Origin: Oscillatoriales cyanobacterium SM2_2_1
GTDB lineage: Bacteria; Cyanobacteriota; Cyanobacteriia; Pseudanabaenales; Pseudanabaenaceae
Length of the DNA stretch: 45,140 nt
Assembly (NCBI GenBank): GCA_012031145.1
Contig: JAAUUH010000013.1
Span: forward strand, 1-45,140
Direction: 5' to 3'
Shown here: one piece after another, positions 6,909 through 16,304 of the stretch
Layout: each line of letters opens with the position of its first letter
How positions within the stretch are numbered: position 1 is the first letter of the stretch
The notes under the pieces: generated by a model
What the model saw: the letters and a program-made list of their open reading frames with translations, nothing else
The model's database searches: none
Told to the model about the DNA's origin: nothing
Program-made: the position numbers and the translations under genes

Positions 6909-8086
6909 TGGCACCTCGCTCCCCTGCTACGGCTGTTCGTCGTCGAACTTCGGTCGCGCCGTCCCTAATTTCGGTGATGGATCGCTATTTGGGCACCCAG
7001 ATGGCTCCGCCCTTTTTATTTGGGGTGGGCGCTTTTTCGTCAATCATCTTAGCCATTGGCTCCCTGTTTGAGTTGGTGCGCTTGGTTACCGATTCGGGTC
7101 TCAGCGTCTGGGTGGCATTGCAGATCTTTTTGCTGCAAATTCCTGGCTTCATGGTCTATTCCTTCCCCATGTCAGTGCTACTGGCGACGATGCTTTCCTT
7201 TAGCCGTCTTTCGGCTGATGGAGAGCTAACTGCCCTACGCAGTTGTGGGGTCAGTGTGGTGCGGCTGCTGATTCCGGTGATTCTTTTGAGCTTTTTGGTA
7301 TCAATGCTCACCTTTGCCTTTAATGAGGCGATCGTGCCGGCAGCCAATTGGCAAGCCCGTTCCTTGCTGCGGATTTCCCTGAACCAAGATGCCCCCCAAT
7401 TTAAAGACCGCGACATTATTTATCAGCAGTATGGCGACATTGTGCAGGAAGACAATAGTACGGCGCAGGGACTGGTGCGCAGTTTCTATGCCCGTCGCTT
7501 CAATGGACAGCGGATGGAAGGGGTGACGGTGATTGATTTTTCCCAAGGGCGAGTACAGCAAATTCTGGTAGCCGACTCGGCCATTTGGTTGCCCCAGGAA
7601 AATGTCTGGCAGTTTCGTCTAGGCACCACCTATTTGGTGTCTCCCGATGGTAACTACCGCAGTATTTTGCGGTTTGAGCAGCAAAACCTCCAACTGCCCC
7701 GCTCGCCCCTCGATCTGGCCCAGGAAACTCGGGGCACAGAGGAGATGAACATCAGTGAACTTAGTCGCTACATTGCCTTGGTGCAACAGACCGGCAACAC
7801 TAAGGAGGTTACCCGACTGGAGGTGCGGTTGCAGCAAAAATATGCCCTGCCGTTCATTTGCATGGTGTTTGCCCTGATTGGCTCACCCTTGGGCATGCGG
7901 CCCCAGCGTTCGAGTACGGCAGTGGGGTTTGGCGTGAGTGTGCTGATCATTTTTGGCTACTATTTGCTGCTGTTTATCAGCGGTGCCCTAGGACAGGTGG
8001 GGGCGGTGCCGGCAGTGGCGGCGGCATGGATACCCAATGCTATTTGCGCGGGAATTGGACTATTTCTCCTCAGTCGCGTTGAGTGA
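6908..8086 (+). CDS. LptF/LptG family permease
   Basis: This 392-residue YjgP/YjgQ-family permease has transmembrane helices near residues 35-55, 75-100 and 115-135. A large periplasmic beta-rich domain (residues about 150-300) follows, then three C-terminal helices ending near residue 390. Hallmarks are MDRYLGTQ at the N-terminal coupling region, the segment LSADGELTALRSCG, and PFICMVFALIGSPLGMRPQRSS after the periplasmic domain. Cyanobacteria usually carry a single LptF/G-like gene that may act as a homodimer, so I do not choose F or G. It ends the operon that begins with rlpA. Its 3' end overlaps the convergent prxQ gene by 27 bp. Confidence 0.9.
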   Translation: MAPRSPATAVRRRTSVAPSLISVMDRYLGTQMAPPFLFGVGAFSSIILAIGSLFELVRLVTDSGLSVWVALQIFLLQIPGFMVYSFPMSVLLATMLSFSRLSADGELTALRSCGVSVVRLLIPVILLSFLVSMLTFAFNEAIVPAANWQARSLLRISLNQDAPQFKDRDIIYQQYGDIVQEDNSTAQGLVRSFYARRFNGQRMEGVTVIDFSQGRVQQILVADSAIWLPQENVWQFRLGTTYLVSPDGNYRSILRFEQQNLQLPRSPLDLAQETRGTEEMNISELSRYIALVQQTGNTKEVTRLEVRLQQKYALPFICMVFALIGSPLGMRPQRSSTAVGFGVSVLIIFGYYLLLFISGALGQVGAVPAVAAAWIPNAICAGIGLFLLSRVE

Positions 8087-8566
8087 TTCCTGAAGCGAGA
8101 GCATATCCCGTAAAACCTGCTCCGGGTGGGGCTCGGGCTTCACTTGGCGATAGATGCGGCGCAGGATCCCTTCGGCATCGATCAGGAAGGTGTTACGAAA
8201 AATGCCGACGTATTCTTTGCCCATAAATTTTTTGGGGCCATAGCTTTCATAGAGGGTAGCGACTTGAGCATCGGGGTCGCAGAGTAGGGGAAATGGCAGT
8301 TGATATTTGGTGATAAATTTTTGGTGGGACTGGGCCGTGTCGGTGCTGATGCCAAAGAGGAGGGCATTGGCGGCTTGGAGTTGGGCATAGCGATCGCGAA
8401 AACTACAGGCTTCCTTGGTGCATCCCGGCGTGTTGTCCCGGGGATAGAAATAGAGCACTACCGGCTGCCCCCGTAGAGCCGAGAGGGTAACCTCCCGTCC
8501 GGTGTGATCGAGAAGGGTAAAGTCCGGGGCCGGGTCGCCCACTTGCAGCATTGCGGGGGGAGTCAT
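8060..8566 (-). CDS. prxQ: Peroxiredoxin Q/BCP
   Basis: This thioredoxin-fold peroxidase has 168 residues from ATG 8566. The motif TPGCTKEAC carries the peroxidatic Cys and a resolving Cys five residues later, as in alpha-helical PrxQ/BCP. Flanking sequence VVLYFYPRDNTPGC and the C-terminal RNTFLIDAEG also match. It reduces hydrogen peroxide and organic peroxides using thioredoxin. A TTG at 8590 and an ATG at 8551 are alternative starts. The family usually begins just before the LQVGDPAPDF segment, so the true start could be the later one. The 3' end overlaps the LptF/G gene tail to tail. Confidence 0.93.
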   Translation of the reverse strand: MTPPAMLQVGDPAPDFTLLDHTGREVTLSALRGQPVVLYFYPRDNTPGCTKEACSFRDRYAQLQAANALLFGISTDTAQSHQKFITKYQLPFPLLCDPDAQVATLYESYGPKKFMGKEYVGIFRNTFLIDAEGILRRIYRQVKPEPHPEQVLRDMLSLQESLNATEEK

Positions 8567-9072
8567 AGGAATTAAACGAGGGATCCCCAAGATTATCGGT
8601 TACCGCCCACGGGAGTAGGAAATTCGGTGATATCAAGATTTATCATCAACATTGGAGAAGCTGATGATTTTAATTAGATTTTGGTAAAAATAGATACAGA
8701 AATTTTTTAATTCTTTTTATGGCTTTGGAGATAAATCATGCCTATAGCTACCTACCGGAATTTGGCGATCGCCCTAGCCCGGTTGGCCCCATGACTTACA
8801 CCCATGACACTTGGGTTACCCTGCTGTCCTTGCCCAACCCCACCTGTTTTCACGAAGCTACGCTGTTGGTATAGCTGTAAATAACTGGGTTAGGGCGGGG
8901 TGCAGGGGTGCAACCCCTGGCTGGGAGCACAGCCCCCAACCCCCCTTTTCCTTCGATGTCCAAACCTACCCGAATATGGCTATAGAAGAAGACGAGGACG
9001 GTCAATGACAGGCATGGATTCCCGACTACGGCGTGGTATTGCTTGATCGCAGCGAATTTTATTTCTGAGGGG
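8567..9072. other. Intergenic region containing an R2 repeat
   Basis: The first 150 bp are A/T-rich and probably contain the prxQ promoter. A 51-codon frame from ATG at about 8719 runs into the R2 repeat, where TATAGC supplies its stop. It has no ribosome-binding site, so I do not call it. The right half is occupied by the R2 repeat at 8870-8984. Confidence 0.5.
8870..8984 (+). repeat. R2 dispersed repeat, copy a
   Basis: A 115-bp element bounded by TATAGCTG and GGCTATA. It contains two internal hairpins: AGGGG-TGCAA-CCCCT, and a second arm pair around CTGGGAGCACAGCCCC. The right half reads CCCCCTTTTCCTTCGATGTC and CCTACCCGAATA. It matches the element at 20498-20612 with few differences and has no coding capacity. 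Confidence 0.8.
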
Positions 9073-10017
9073 TTAGGCCTTAGGTGGCGCGAAGTGCTGA
9101 AAGGTCTGGCTCCCATCAAGTTCAAAATCCCCAGGGGCGGCGGTGAGGGTGCCGATGATCGCGCTTTCGGGAAATCGGGTCAGAATGGGCTGGGCGATTG
9201 CCTCTGGCAGCGCCAAAACCAGCTCAAAGTCTTCACCACCATAGAGTGTCCATTGCAGTGCTTGGTTGGGAAACTGCTCCCCTAGAGCGGCGTCTAGGGG
9301 GATGAGGTCAGAATTGAGGTGAATGCCAACCCTACTGGCTTGGCAGATCTGAAGAATGGCATCGGCTAGGCCATCGCTGGAATCCATCCCAGCAATAGGG
9401 GTAGGGGGCAGGGTGTGTAAAAACTGAACCACATCGATGCGGGGGCGCGGGCGACGGTGGGCCAACACCAATGCGGGGGCGCGTTGCGGGGTGCCCTGCC
9501 ACAGGAGTTCCAGTCCGCCCCGCGATCGCCCATGGGGTCCCGTGATCAGAACCACATCCCCAGCTTGGGCCAGATGCCGTTGGATCAGGTACTCCCTAGG
9601 GACAACACCGGTCGCCGTCACCGATAGGGTGCGAATGGGGGAGCGGACCGTATCGCCTCCTACCAACTGACCGCCATACTGCCGTAGACAAGCACTGAAT
9701 CCCTGGTAGACCGCTTCCACCCAAGCGGTTGGGGTCTCTGGCGGTAGGCCTAGGGCCATGACCAAACTTTGGGGGAGTCCGCCCATGGCTGCAACATCGG
9801 ATAAGTTGACCGCAGCGGCCTTCCAGCCGACGTCAAAACCCGCCATGGTGCGATCGCTAAAGTGCACCCCATCGATGAGCATATCCGTGGTCATGACCAA
9901 CTGCCATCCGTTGGGTACTGGGGGCAAGCAAGCACCGTCATCCCCAACGGCCTCACTACAGTAGGGTTTCAGGCGTTGTAGGAGTTGATGCTCTCCAAGG
10001 TCTGCGATCGTTTCCAA
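9073..10017 (-). CDS. thiL: Thiamine-monophosphate kinase
   Basis: ThiL phosphorylates thiamine monophosphate to thiamine pyrophosphate. The 314-residue protein has AVGDDGA near residue 25, MTTDMLIDGVHF, the helix KAAAVNLSDVAAMGG, LVGGDTVRS and a C-terminal GMDSSDGLADA plus YGGEDFELV. All are standard AIR-synthase-fold motifs of ThiL. The start is TTG at 10017, supported by AGGGGGC at good spacing. That ribosome-binding site lies against the stop codon of the upstream kinase gene, with nine bases between stop and start. The two genes are therefore probably co-transcribed. Confidence 0.94.
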   Translation of the reverse strand: METIADLGEHQLLQRLKPYCSEAVGDDGACLPPVPNGWQLVMTTDMLIDGVHFSDRTMAGFDVGWKAAAVNLSDVAAMGGLPQSLVMALGLPPETPTAWVEAVYQGFSACLRQYGGQLVGGDTVRSPIRTLSVTATGVVPREYLIQRHLAQAGDVVLITGPHGRSRGGLELLWQGTPQRAPALVLAHRRPRPRIDVVQFLHTLPPTPIAGMDSSDGLADAILQICQASRVGIHLNSDLIPLDAALGEQFPNQALQWTLYGGEDFELVLALPEAIAQPILTRFPESAIIGTLTAAPGDFELDGSQTFQHFAPPKA

Positions 10018-10026
10018 CGGTGCCCC

Positions 10027-11720
10027 CTAAAAAATGACATCGATTGGTAAGGTCGCAAGCTCCAGTCGATGGAGGCTGGGCTGACCCGCCGTCACCCCGC
10101 CCACCAGCAAACTAGACGACCCCAGGGCCGCTAGCACCGTAATGCGGTCGAATTTGGGTGCCAACTGGAGCACCCCCACCAAATCCCCTAGGTCGTCGAG
10201 GATATAAATCAAGGAGTCGGCCGTGATCGCTCCATAGCCCCAGCTAAAGGCCGTCACCTGTTCGCAGGGGCTAGGTAAGGCTACTTCCTGCAGCCGAAAG
10301 GGCGTGACTTCTACGCGCCACAACACATCGGCCCGCTGACTGTGCCAGAGGATCAGAACCCGCGATCGCCGTCCCCGAATGAGGCGATTAACTGCTACTG
10401 GCAGTGCCAACTGGCTCAGGCAGTGTCCCCGCCGTGACCCAAGGAACAAGTGCCCGGCCGTCGCCATGGCAAAATGATGGGCATCCAGCACTGCCCCCCC
10501 CAAATCACACCGGAGATTGGCAGGTGCCATGGAATGACCCGTCCATAGCGGAGGGAGTGCACCTCACCCGCGCGATCGCCCGCCACCACCAGCCAGCGCC
10601 CTTGCTCATCCCCGGACATAGTCATCCCCAGAGCACTGCGATGCTCCCAGCCCATTTGGTTCCAAAACCACAGCCCCTTGAGACCAGCCACAAAAACCCC
10701 CATGGATCCCTGCCAAAGATAGTGGCCCGGGGCCGGTAACTCACATACAAACATCGGTTTAGCCAAACCCTGTCCGGCAACCTTGAACCGGCATAGTTCT
10801 AGATCGGCCATCCCATAAACCTGCTCCCCACCGACGGCGATCGCCCGAATTGGCTCGGTTAATTGTTGTGATGGCACCTGTCTCAGGGATACCTCGATGG
10901 ACTTCGGCAACACCCTCGTCCCGAATTCGAGGGGCACCCCCCCCGTCAACACCTCCAGCAGAGCCCCCCGCATCGCCCCGACCGAACCATAGCGCTGACC
11001 CGGCAGCTTGGCGAGGGCCCGATGCAAAACCGGGCGCAGTCCCACGGGCACGGTCTCGGGAATCGTTAACTTTTGCGACAGATGCAATTGCTGCAACTCT
11101 TGGGGCATTCCCGAAAATGGGCGATCGCCCACCAGCAATTCATAGAGCATAATTCCCACCGCATAGATGTCTGCCGCCACCGACACCTGACCGTAAAAGC
11201 GCTCCGGGGCCATGTAGGCAGGCGACCCCGTGTTGTTGCTCTCCCCCTGGGATTCCTGCACAACCTTAGCAATGCCAAAGTCGGAAATCTTAGCCACCAA
11301 ACCGCCCGCCCGCCGCTGCAAAAGGATGTTTTCCGGCTTGATGTCACAGTGAATAATCTGGGCTCCGTGGGCGTGCTCCAAACCCTCTAGCACCATGACC
11401 AGCAGGCGCAATCCCTGCGCCAAAGGGAACTGACTGCGCTGATCTAAAAGCGTTCGCAGCGTCCCCGACTCACAGTATTCCAGCACCAGATAACGATTTC
11501 TTTGCTGGTGAAGCAGGGCATAGCAAGCCACGATATAGGGATGGCGTAAAGATAATAAAAACCGCAGTTCCCGCAACAGCCGATGGGTGGGGAAGCGCCG
11601 TGACTCTAACTCCTTGAGTGCCCGCAATTCTTGGGTGCGCCGATCCTGCGCGCACAGTACCCGCCCAAACTGCCCGCGCCCAGCAACGCCCCATACGTGA
11701 TAAAACGCTAATTCATTCAT
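10027..11720 (-). pseudogene. Ser/Thr protein kinase with C-terminal propeller-like region, frameshifted
   Basis: The N-terminal kinase domain (about residues 5-260) has a Gly loop GRGQFGRVL, catalytic Lys in RALKEL, HCDIKPENIL (a Cys replaces Arg of HRD), ISDFGIAK and YMAPERF. The following 300 residues hold repeated hydrophobic strands and Trp/Gly turns (LWQGSMGVFVAGLKGLWFWN, RWLVVAGDRAGEVH). They look like a beta-propeller sensor. The frame breaks at a run of eight G on the coding strand (10494-10501). With nine G, residues IWGG continue into AVLDAHHF and the protein reaches about 564 residues from ATG 11720. It is followed closely by thiL. The break could be a sequencing undercall or a phase-variable tract. 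Confidence 0.75.
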
Positions 11721-11799
11721 AGCACCTCTAAGCATAGGCGCGTTTTTCCGTTGCTGCCCCTAGATTTACGTACCTTTATAGTCACTCAATCCAACTCCT

Positions 11800-11823
11800 G
11801 GTCTCCCTTGGTGCCGGGAGACC
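11800..11823. promoter_or_regulatory. Perfect inverted repeat between kinase and petC
   Basis: GGTCTCCC (11800-11807) and GGGAGACC (11816-11823) form a perfect 8-bp inverted repeat with an 8-nt loop. It lies in the divergent promoter region about 120 bp before petC. No T-run follows, so an operator or a 5' RNA hairpin is likelier than a terminator. Confidence 0.4.
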
Positions 11824-11943
11824 GAGAGTTAACGTTACTTCACATAAACCTTGAAGTTTTGTAGAGAAAATCAAGGATTTATTTTTGATCCCATTTAATA
11901 GGCATAGATTAAACACCGTTTTGACGAATTCACTAAACTTCCT

Positions 11944-12483
11944 ATGACTCAGGCATTACCCCACGATGACGTTCCTAGCATGGGGCGGCGGCAATTTATG
12001 AACCTCTTGGTTGGTGGATCGGTTGGTGTCACCGTACTTGGGGCACTCTATCCCGTGGTTCAATACTTTATTCCACCCTCCCGTGGCGGCAGTGGTGGTG
12101 GGGTTACGGCTAAGGATGCCCTAGGGAATGATGTCCTTGCCAGTGAATTTTTGTCTAGCCACCAGCCGGGTGATCGCATTTTGGCCCAAGGACTCAAGGG
12201 CGACCCCACCTATCTTGTGGTCACCGAGCAAAAAGAACTGTCCAGCTATGGACTCAATGCCGTCTGTACCCACCTCGGCTGCGTGGTGCCTTGGAGTGTC
12301 GCCGAAAACAAATTTATCTGCCCATGCCATGGCTCCCAATATGATGTCACCGGCAAGGTGGTGCGCGGCCCAGCCCCCCTGTCCTTAGCTCTGGTGCATA
12401 CCACTGTCAATGATGATCGGGTGCAATTTGTCCCCTGGACGGAAACGGACTTCCGCACCGACGAATCCCCTTGGTGGGCCTAG
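11944..12483 (+). CDS. petC: Cytochrome b6f Rieske iron-sulfur subunit
   Basis: PetC carries the 2Fe-2S centre that takes electrons from plastoquinol and passes them to cytochrome f. The 179-residue protein has a twin-Arg-like GRRQFMN and one membrane anchor at residues 20-42. A Gly-rich hinge GGSGGG follows. The soluble domain has [10 protein letters not shown] and CPCHGSQYD, which supply the two Cys/His cluster ligands and the disulfide. The start fits known PetC N-termini. petA follows after 48 bp, the usual petC-petA operon of cyanobacteria. All ligands are intact. Confidence 0.98.
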   Translation: MTQALPHDDVPSMGRRQFMNLLVGGSVGVTVLGALYPVVQYFIPPSRGGSGGGVTAKDALGNDVLASEFLSSHQPGDRILAQGLKGDPTYLVVTEQKELSSYGLNAVCTHLGCVVPWSVAENKFICPCHGSQYDVTGKVVRGPAPLSLALVHTTVNDDRVQFVPWTETDFRTDESPWWA

Positions 12484-12531
12484 GTTGCCCCTATTCTTCC
12501 TGTCTTGATTCCCCACAGTTGCTGAATTTCT

Positions 12532-13476
12532 ATGAAAAAAGTTCTTTTGATGGTGTTAAGCGTTATCGCCCTGTTCACCCTCCAAGCCCCGGCGATCGCC
12601 TATCCCTACTACGCCCAAGAAGCCTACGAAACCCCCCGCGAAGCCACCGGGCGGATTGTCTGTGCCAACTGCCACCTGGCCCAAAAGCCCATTCAACTGG
12701 AGTTACCCCAAGCGGTTAAGCCCGATTCTGTGTTTGAAGCGGTGGTTAAAATCCCCTACGATCACAGCCAGCAACAGGTGCTCGCCGATGGTACTAAGGG
12801 CGGGTTAAATGTGGGTGCGGTTCTGATGTTGCCCGAGGGCTTTAAGATTGCCCCCGAAGACCGCATTCCCGAAGAACTCAAGGAAAAGACCCAAGACATT
12901 TACTACCAGCCCTATAGCGACACTAAGGAAAACGTGATCCTGGTCGGGCCCATTTCCGGTGATGACTATTCGGAAATTGTCTTTCCGGTGCTGTCCCCCG
13001 ATCCGGCAAAGGATAAGAACATTCATTTCCTGAAATACTCGGTTTATGCCGCTGGTAATCGCGGTCGAGGACAAATCTATCCCACCGGCGAAAAGAGCAA
13101 TAACGCCGAATATGCTGCCTCCGTCTCTGGCACCATCACCCAAATTGCCGAAGTTCCGGCCAATGAGGATCAAGGCACCTATGGTGGCTATGCCGTCACC
13201 ATTCAGCCCGAATCTGGCGCTGCAGTCACAGAGAAAATTCCCGTCGGCCCGACCCTTTTGGTCAGCCAAGGCGATCGCGTTACTGCCGGTGCCCCCCTGA
13301 CGGTCAATCCCAATGTGGGCGGTTTTGGTCAGCATGATGGCGAAATTGTGCTTCAAGATCCTCGTCGCATTCAGTGGCTCTTGGCCTTCTTTGCGGCAGT
13401 GATTGTGTCCCAGATTTTGTTGGTGCTCAAGAAAAAGCAGGTGGAGAAAGTCCAAGCTGCGGAGATGAGCTTCTAG
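12532..13476 (+). CDS. petA: Apocytochrome f
   Basis: Cytochrome f precursor of 314 residues. A signal peptide ends at AIA, giving the mature N-terminus [10 protein letters not shown], whose Tyr amine is an axial haem ligand. The haem c site CANCH lies 20 residues later. The C-terminal helix (about residues 282-302, [17 protein letters not shown]) anchors the protein in the thylakoid membrane and is followed by a Lys-rich stromal tail ending EMSF. It accepts electrons from the Rieske centre and gives them to plastocyanin or cytochrome c6. The stop codon TAG lies inside the CTAGGG end of an F1 repeat, so the repeat starts right at the end of the gene. Confidence 0.98.
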   Translation: MKKVLLMVLSVIALFTLQAPAIAYPYYAQEAYETPREATGRIVCANCHLAQKPIQLELPQAVKPDSVFEAVVKIPYDHSQQQVLADGTKGGLNVGAVLMLPEGFKIAPEDRIPEELKEKTQDIYYQPYSDTKENVILVGPISGDDYSEIVFPVLSPDPAKDKNIHFLKYSVYAAGNRGRGQIYPTGEKSNNAEYAASVSGTITQIAEVPANEDQGTYGGYAVTIQPESGAAVTEKIPVGPTLLVSQGDRVTAGAPLTVNPNVGGFGQHDGEIVLQDPRRIQWLLAFFAAVIVSQILLVLKKKQVEKVQAAEMSF

Positions 13477-13600
13477 GGTGCGTCATCAATTCAAGCTAGA
13501 GGACTTGCGGGATGCGCATGCCCCGCATCAAATTTTATAGCCTAGGATCCCTGAAGCCGACTCCATGAAAGCATTTGACAGCTAAATGAGGACAGCCCCT
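13473..13600 (+). repeat. F1 dispersed repeat, copy b
   Basis: This copy starts CTAGGGTGCGTCATCAATTCAA and ends GCTAAATGAGGACAGCCCCT. It sits between the petA stop, which it supplies, and the intrinsic terminator at 13638, so it is transcribed within the petCA message. Internal landmarks TCAAATTTTATAGCC and ATGAAAGCATTTGACAG are shared with other copies. Confidence 0.78.
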
Positions 13601-13637
13601 TGTGGGTTTGGCTAACAAAAGCTGAGGTTTTTCAAGT

Positions 13638-13668
13638 TCCCCCGGATTCAATTCTGGGGGATTTTTTT
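13638..13668 (+). terminator. Intrinsic terminator of petC-petA
   Basis: A stem of TCCCCC and GGGGGA encloses a 12-nt loop and is followed directly by seven T. It lies 162 bp after the petA stop, separated from it by the F1 repeat. It also faces the end of the convergent decarboxylase gene. Confidence 0.85.
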
Positions 13669-13695
13669 GCCGTCGCACCGAAAGGGGATGGGAGA

Positions 13696-15057
13696 TTAGG
13701 GCTGATGCCATTGTTGGTGGGGGTGGAGCACCACGGCCTTAAGGATGCGATCGCCCCGCCAGAGGGGAAGGGAAAGCCAGCGGCGTCCGGCGGCAATCCA
13801 CTGTTTTTGCAGCATGGCATTGGAAACCGCAGGATCGGTGGAGCGCAGGCAGGCAATATTCAGCGTTGGCTCGCAGATCAGGTCTATTTGGGGTTGACGC
13901 TGCACCCACTGGCAGAACAGCTCGGTTGCCATCAGGGAATCTTCCACCAATTGGCGACACCCTGACTGACCAAGGGCTTGCAATGCCAGCCAGAGCTTTA
14001 GACTATCAGTGCGGCGAGTTCCCTGGAGGGTAAGGCTGCCATAGTTGGTTTGGGCTTCATCCATGTAGGGGAGAGGGGTGTCCAGCGCCCGCCCGAGGGT
14101 AGGGGCATGGCGCACCAACACCATGGCGCAGGTGCGCGCCACCCACAGCCATTTTTGGGGGTTAAAGGTGATGGAATCGGCTAGTTCTATGCCCCGGAGG
14201 TGCGATCGCCGCGATTCGGAAAATATGGCTGCTCCCCCATAGGCGGCATCCACATGGAACCAGATGCCCCGCTCGCGGGCAATGGCACCTATTTCGGCGA
14301 GGGGGTCAATTGCTCCGGTAACCGTAGTGCCGGCGATCGCCACGATGACAAAAGGGATGCAGCCACGGCCGGCGAGTGTGTCTAGGGTCTGGTGGAGGGC
14401 ATCGATCTGGAGTTCGCCCCGGGGGTTGGTGGGAATCCGAATCAGGTGATCCTGTCCCAGCCCCAGCACGTTCATGGCCTTGTCAAAGGAGGTGTGGGCC
14501 GCCTCGGATACCAGAGCCATTTGGGGCATTGTGACTCCACGCCGTGATGCCTCGGTTTGGGTGTGATTCCGTGCCGCCAGGAGGGCCGTGAGGTTAGCCA
14601 AACTGCCTCCAGCGGTGAGGGTGCCCCCGGCCGAATCCCCCAAACCAAAGAGCTGGCTAAACCAATGAATCAATTGTTGTTCGAGATCCGTAAAAAAAGG
14701 TGCTAGCTCATAGCTGAGCATATTGTTGTTGAGGGCAGCAATCAGGGCATCGGCCCAGATCGTAATCGCCAGGGGCACACTGTCCATATGCCCCATGTAG
14801 CCGCGATGGTGGAGGTTGAGGCTGTGGGGAATCACGGTGCGGCGAAGCTCCGCCATCAGATCGACCATGGGCCGGCCATGCTCGGGAATCTCGAAGGGGG
14901 CGATCGCTGGGGGGCGGGGCTGACCAAAGTCTCCAGTAGTGCGGGACAGAATGTCATCAATAATTAAATCTACAAACCGATAGCCCTGCTGCCGCAGGGA
15001 TTCGCGGTTGCTGCCGTCGGGGGACATAAAAAAATCGGGGTGCACCGCCTCTCCCAT
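13696..15057 (-). CDS. PLP-dependent group II amino-acid decarboxylase
   Basis: This 453-residue enzyme belongs to the glutamate/aromatic/diaminobutyrate decarboxylase family (PF00282). Visible motifs are HHRGYMGHMDS near the N-terminus, GGSLANLTALLAARN, SEAAHTSFDKA, HVDAAYGG with the PLP-binding Asp, and NPQKWL with the Schiff-base Lys. The substrate cannot be fixed from sequence alone. Cyanobacterial relatives are annotated variously as aromatic amino-acid or 2,4-diaminobutyrate decarboxylase. ATG 15057 is preferred to 15111 because it leaves a 23-bp gap after queA instead of an overlap and matches the usual N-terminus. It is probably co-transcribed with queA. Confidence 0.88.
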   Translation of the reverse strand: MGEAVHPDFFMSPDGSNRESLRQQGYRFVDLIIDDILSRTTGDFGQPRPPAIAPFEIPEHGRPMVDLMAELRRTVIPHSLNLHHRGYMGHMDSVPLAITIWADALIAALNNNMLSYELAPFFTDLEQQLIHWFSQLFGLGDSAGGTLTAGGSLANLTALLAARNHTQTEASRRGVTMPQMALVSEAAHTSFDKAMNVLGLGQDHLIRIPTNPRGELQIDALHQTLDTLAGRGCIPFVIVAIAGTTVTGAIDPLAEIGAIARERGIWFHVDAAYGGAAIFSESRRSHLRGIELADSITFNPQKWLWVARTCAMVLVRHAPTLGRALDTPLPYMDEAQTNYGSLTLQGTRRTDSLKLWLALQALGQSGCRQLVEDSLMATELFCQWVQRQPQIDLICEPTLNIACLRSTDPAVSNAMLQKQWIAAGRRWLSLPLWRGDRILKAVVLHPHQQWHQP

Positions 15058-15080
15058 CGTCAAAAATGAACGCTTCTTAC

Positions 15081-16151
15081 CTAGGCTAGCTCTTCCTGCT
15101 GCGGTCGCCACAGCAGCATGGCATCCCCGTAGGAATAGAACCGATATCCCCGGGCGATCGCCTCATGGTATAGGGAAAGCAAAAACTCCCGCCCTCCCAC
15201 CCCCAAAAACGACGACATCATCATCAACAGGGAGGATTTGGGCAAGTGGAAGTTGGTAATCAGCCCATCGAGCACCTGCCACCGATAGCCCGGATAGATC
15301 ATGAGGTTGGTTTTACCCATCATTGGTGTCATAGAGCTACTTTCTAGGGCTCGCGCCACGGTGCTGCCGACCCCGATCACCCGTCCACCCCGCGATCGCG
15401 CTGCCTGAATTTGGGCAATCACCGCCGCACTCACCTCATACCACTCTCCATGCATCTGGTGCTGGGTAATATCCTCAGCCTCCACCGGTCGAAAGGTGCC
15501 CAAACCCACATGGAGGGTGATGGTAGCCAGTTCCACTCCCAGTTCCTGGAGCCGCAATAGCAACTCGGGGGTGAAGTGCAATCCCGCCGTTGGTGCGGCG
15601 ATCGCCCCCGGCACCTGGGCATAGACCGTTTGATAGTGCTCTGCAGCTTCAGCAGACTGCTCGGCGTCAATGTAGGGGGGCAGGGGTATCTGACCAATCG
15701 CCTCGGCGACGTCCATCAAGTCCATACCCTCGGGGATGTGGAACTGTAGCTCCCGGGCTCGCGAGGTTTCTTCGATCGCCACAACCGTGGCCGAAACCGA
15801 CTCCGTAAACACAATCCTGCTGCCTACGGGCAGGCGTTTTCCCGGTTTCACCAAGGACAACCAGCGATGGCACTCCGAGGCGATCGGCTCCAGTAATAAA
15901 ATTTCCACCGCCACCCCCGACGGCTTGTGCCCATACATGCGAGCCGGAATCACGCGGGTATTATTTAACACCAAAAGATCCCCCGCCCGCAGCCACTGAG
16001 GCAATTCATAAAAAATTCCATGGTGCCATGTGCGATCTCCATCCACAACCATCAATCGCGCATGGTCGCGGGGCTCCGCTGGTTTCTGGGCAATATGCTC
16101 CGCCGGCAGAAGGTAATCATAGGATTGGAGACAAAGATCGGGATCGGCCAT
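15081..16151 (-). CDS. queA: tRNA preQ1(34) S-adenosylmethionine ribosyltransferase-isomerase
   Basis: QueA transfers and isomerises the ribosyl part of S-adenosylmethionine onto preQ1 at the tRNA wobble base, giving epoxyqueuosine. The protein of about 356 residues has YDYLLPAEHIAQKPAEPRDHARLMV at its start. LLVLNNTRVIPARMYG, GAIAAPTAGLHFTPELL, LHVGLGTFRPVE and NFHLPKSSLLMMMSSFLG follow, all diagnostic. ATG 16151 gives the standard N-terminus. A GTG at 16172 would add seven atypical residues. It precedes the decarboxylase on the same strand with a 23-bp gap, and no shared pathway is evident. Confidence 0.96.
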   Translation of the reverse strand: MADPDLCLQSYDYLLPAEHIAQKPAEPRDHARLMVVDGDRTWHHGIFYELPQWLRAGDLLVLNNTRVIPARMYGHKPSGVAVEILLLEPIASECHRWLSLVKPGKRLPVGSRIVFTESVSATVVAIEETSRARELQFHIPEGMDLMDVAEAIGQIPLPPYIDAEQSAEAAEHYQTVYAQVPGAIAAPTAGLHFTPELLLRLQELGVELATITLHVGLGTFRPVEAEDITQHQMHGEWYEVSAAVIAQIQAARSRGGRVIGVGSTVARALESSSMTPMMGKTNLMIYPGYRWQVLDGLITNFHLPKSSLLMMMSSFLGVGGREFLLSLYHEAIARGYRFYSYGDAMLLWRPQQEELA

Positions 16152-16304
16152 GCCAGAAAAACAGAAATTCACAAGAAATTATAGAATTTTGTGTGCCGTT
16201 TCTAGGAAACAGTGCTATATAGAGGAGGTCAATCAGGCTAGCTTCAATTCTGACCCTGACACCCCCCCCAATGTGACTCAAATCCCACTGATTTGAATCT
16301 GATA

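Noticed and set aside
8719-8874. 51-codon frame ending in the R2 repeat
   Set aside because: No ribosome-binding site; its stop is provided by the repeat; no family resemblance.
12805-13455. 216-codon minus-strand frame
   Set aside because: Antisense shadow of petA.
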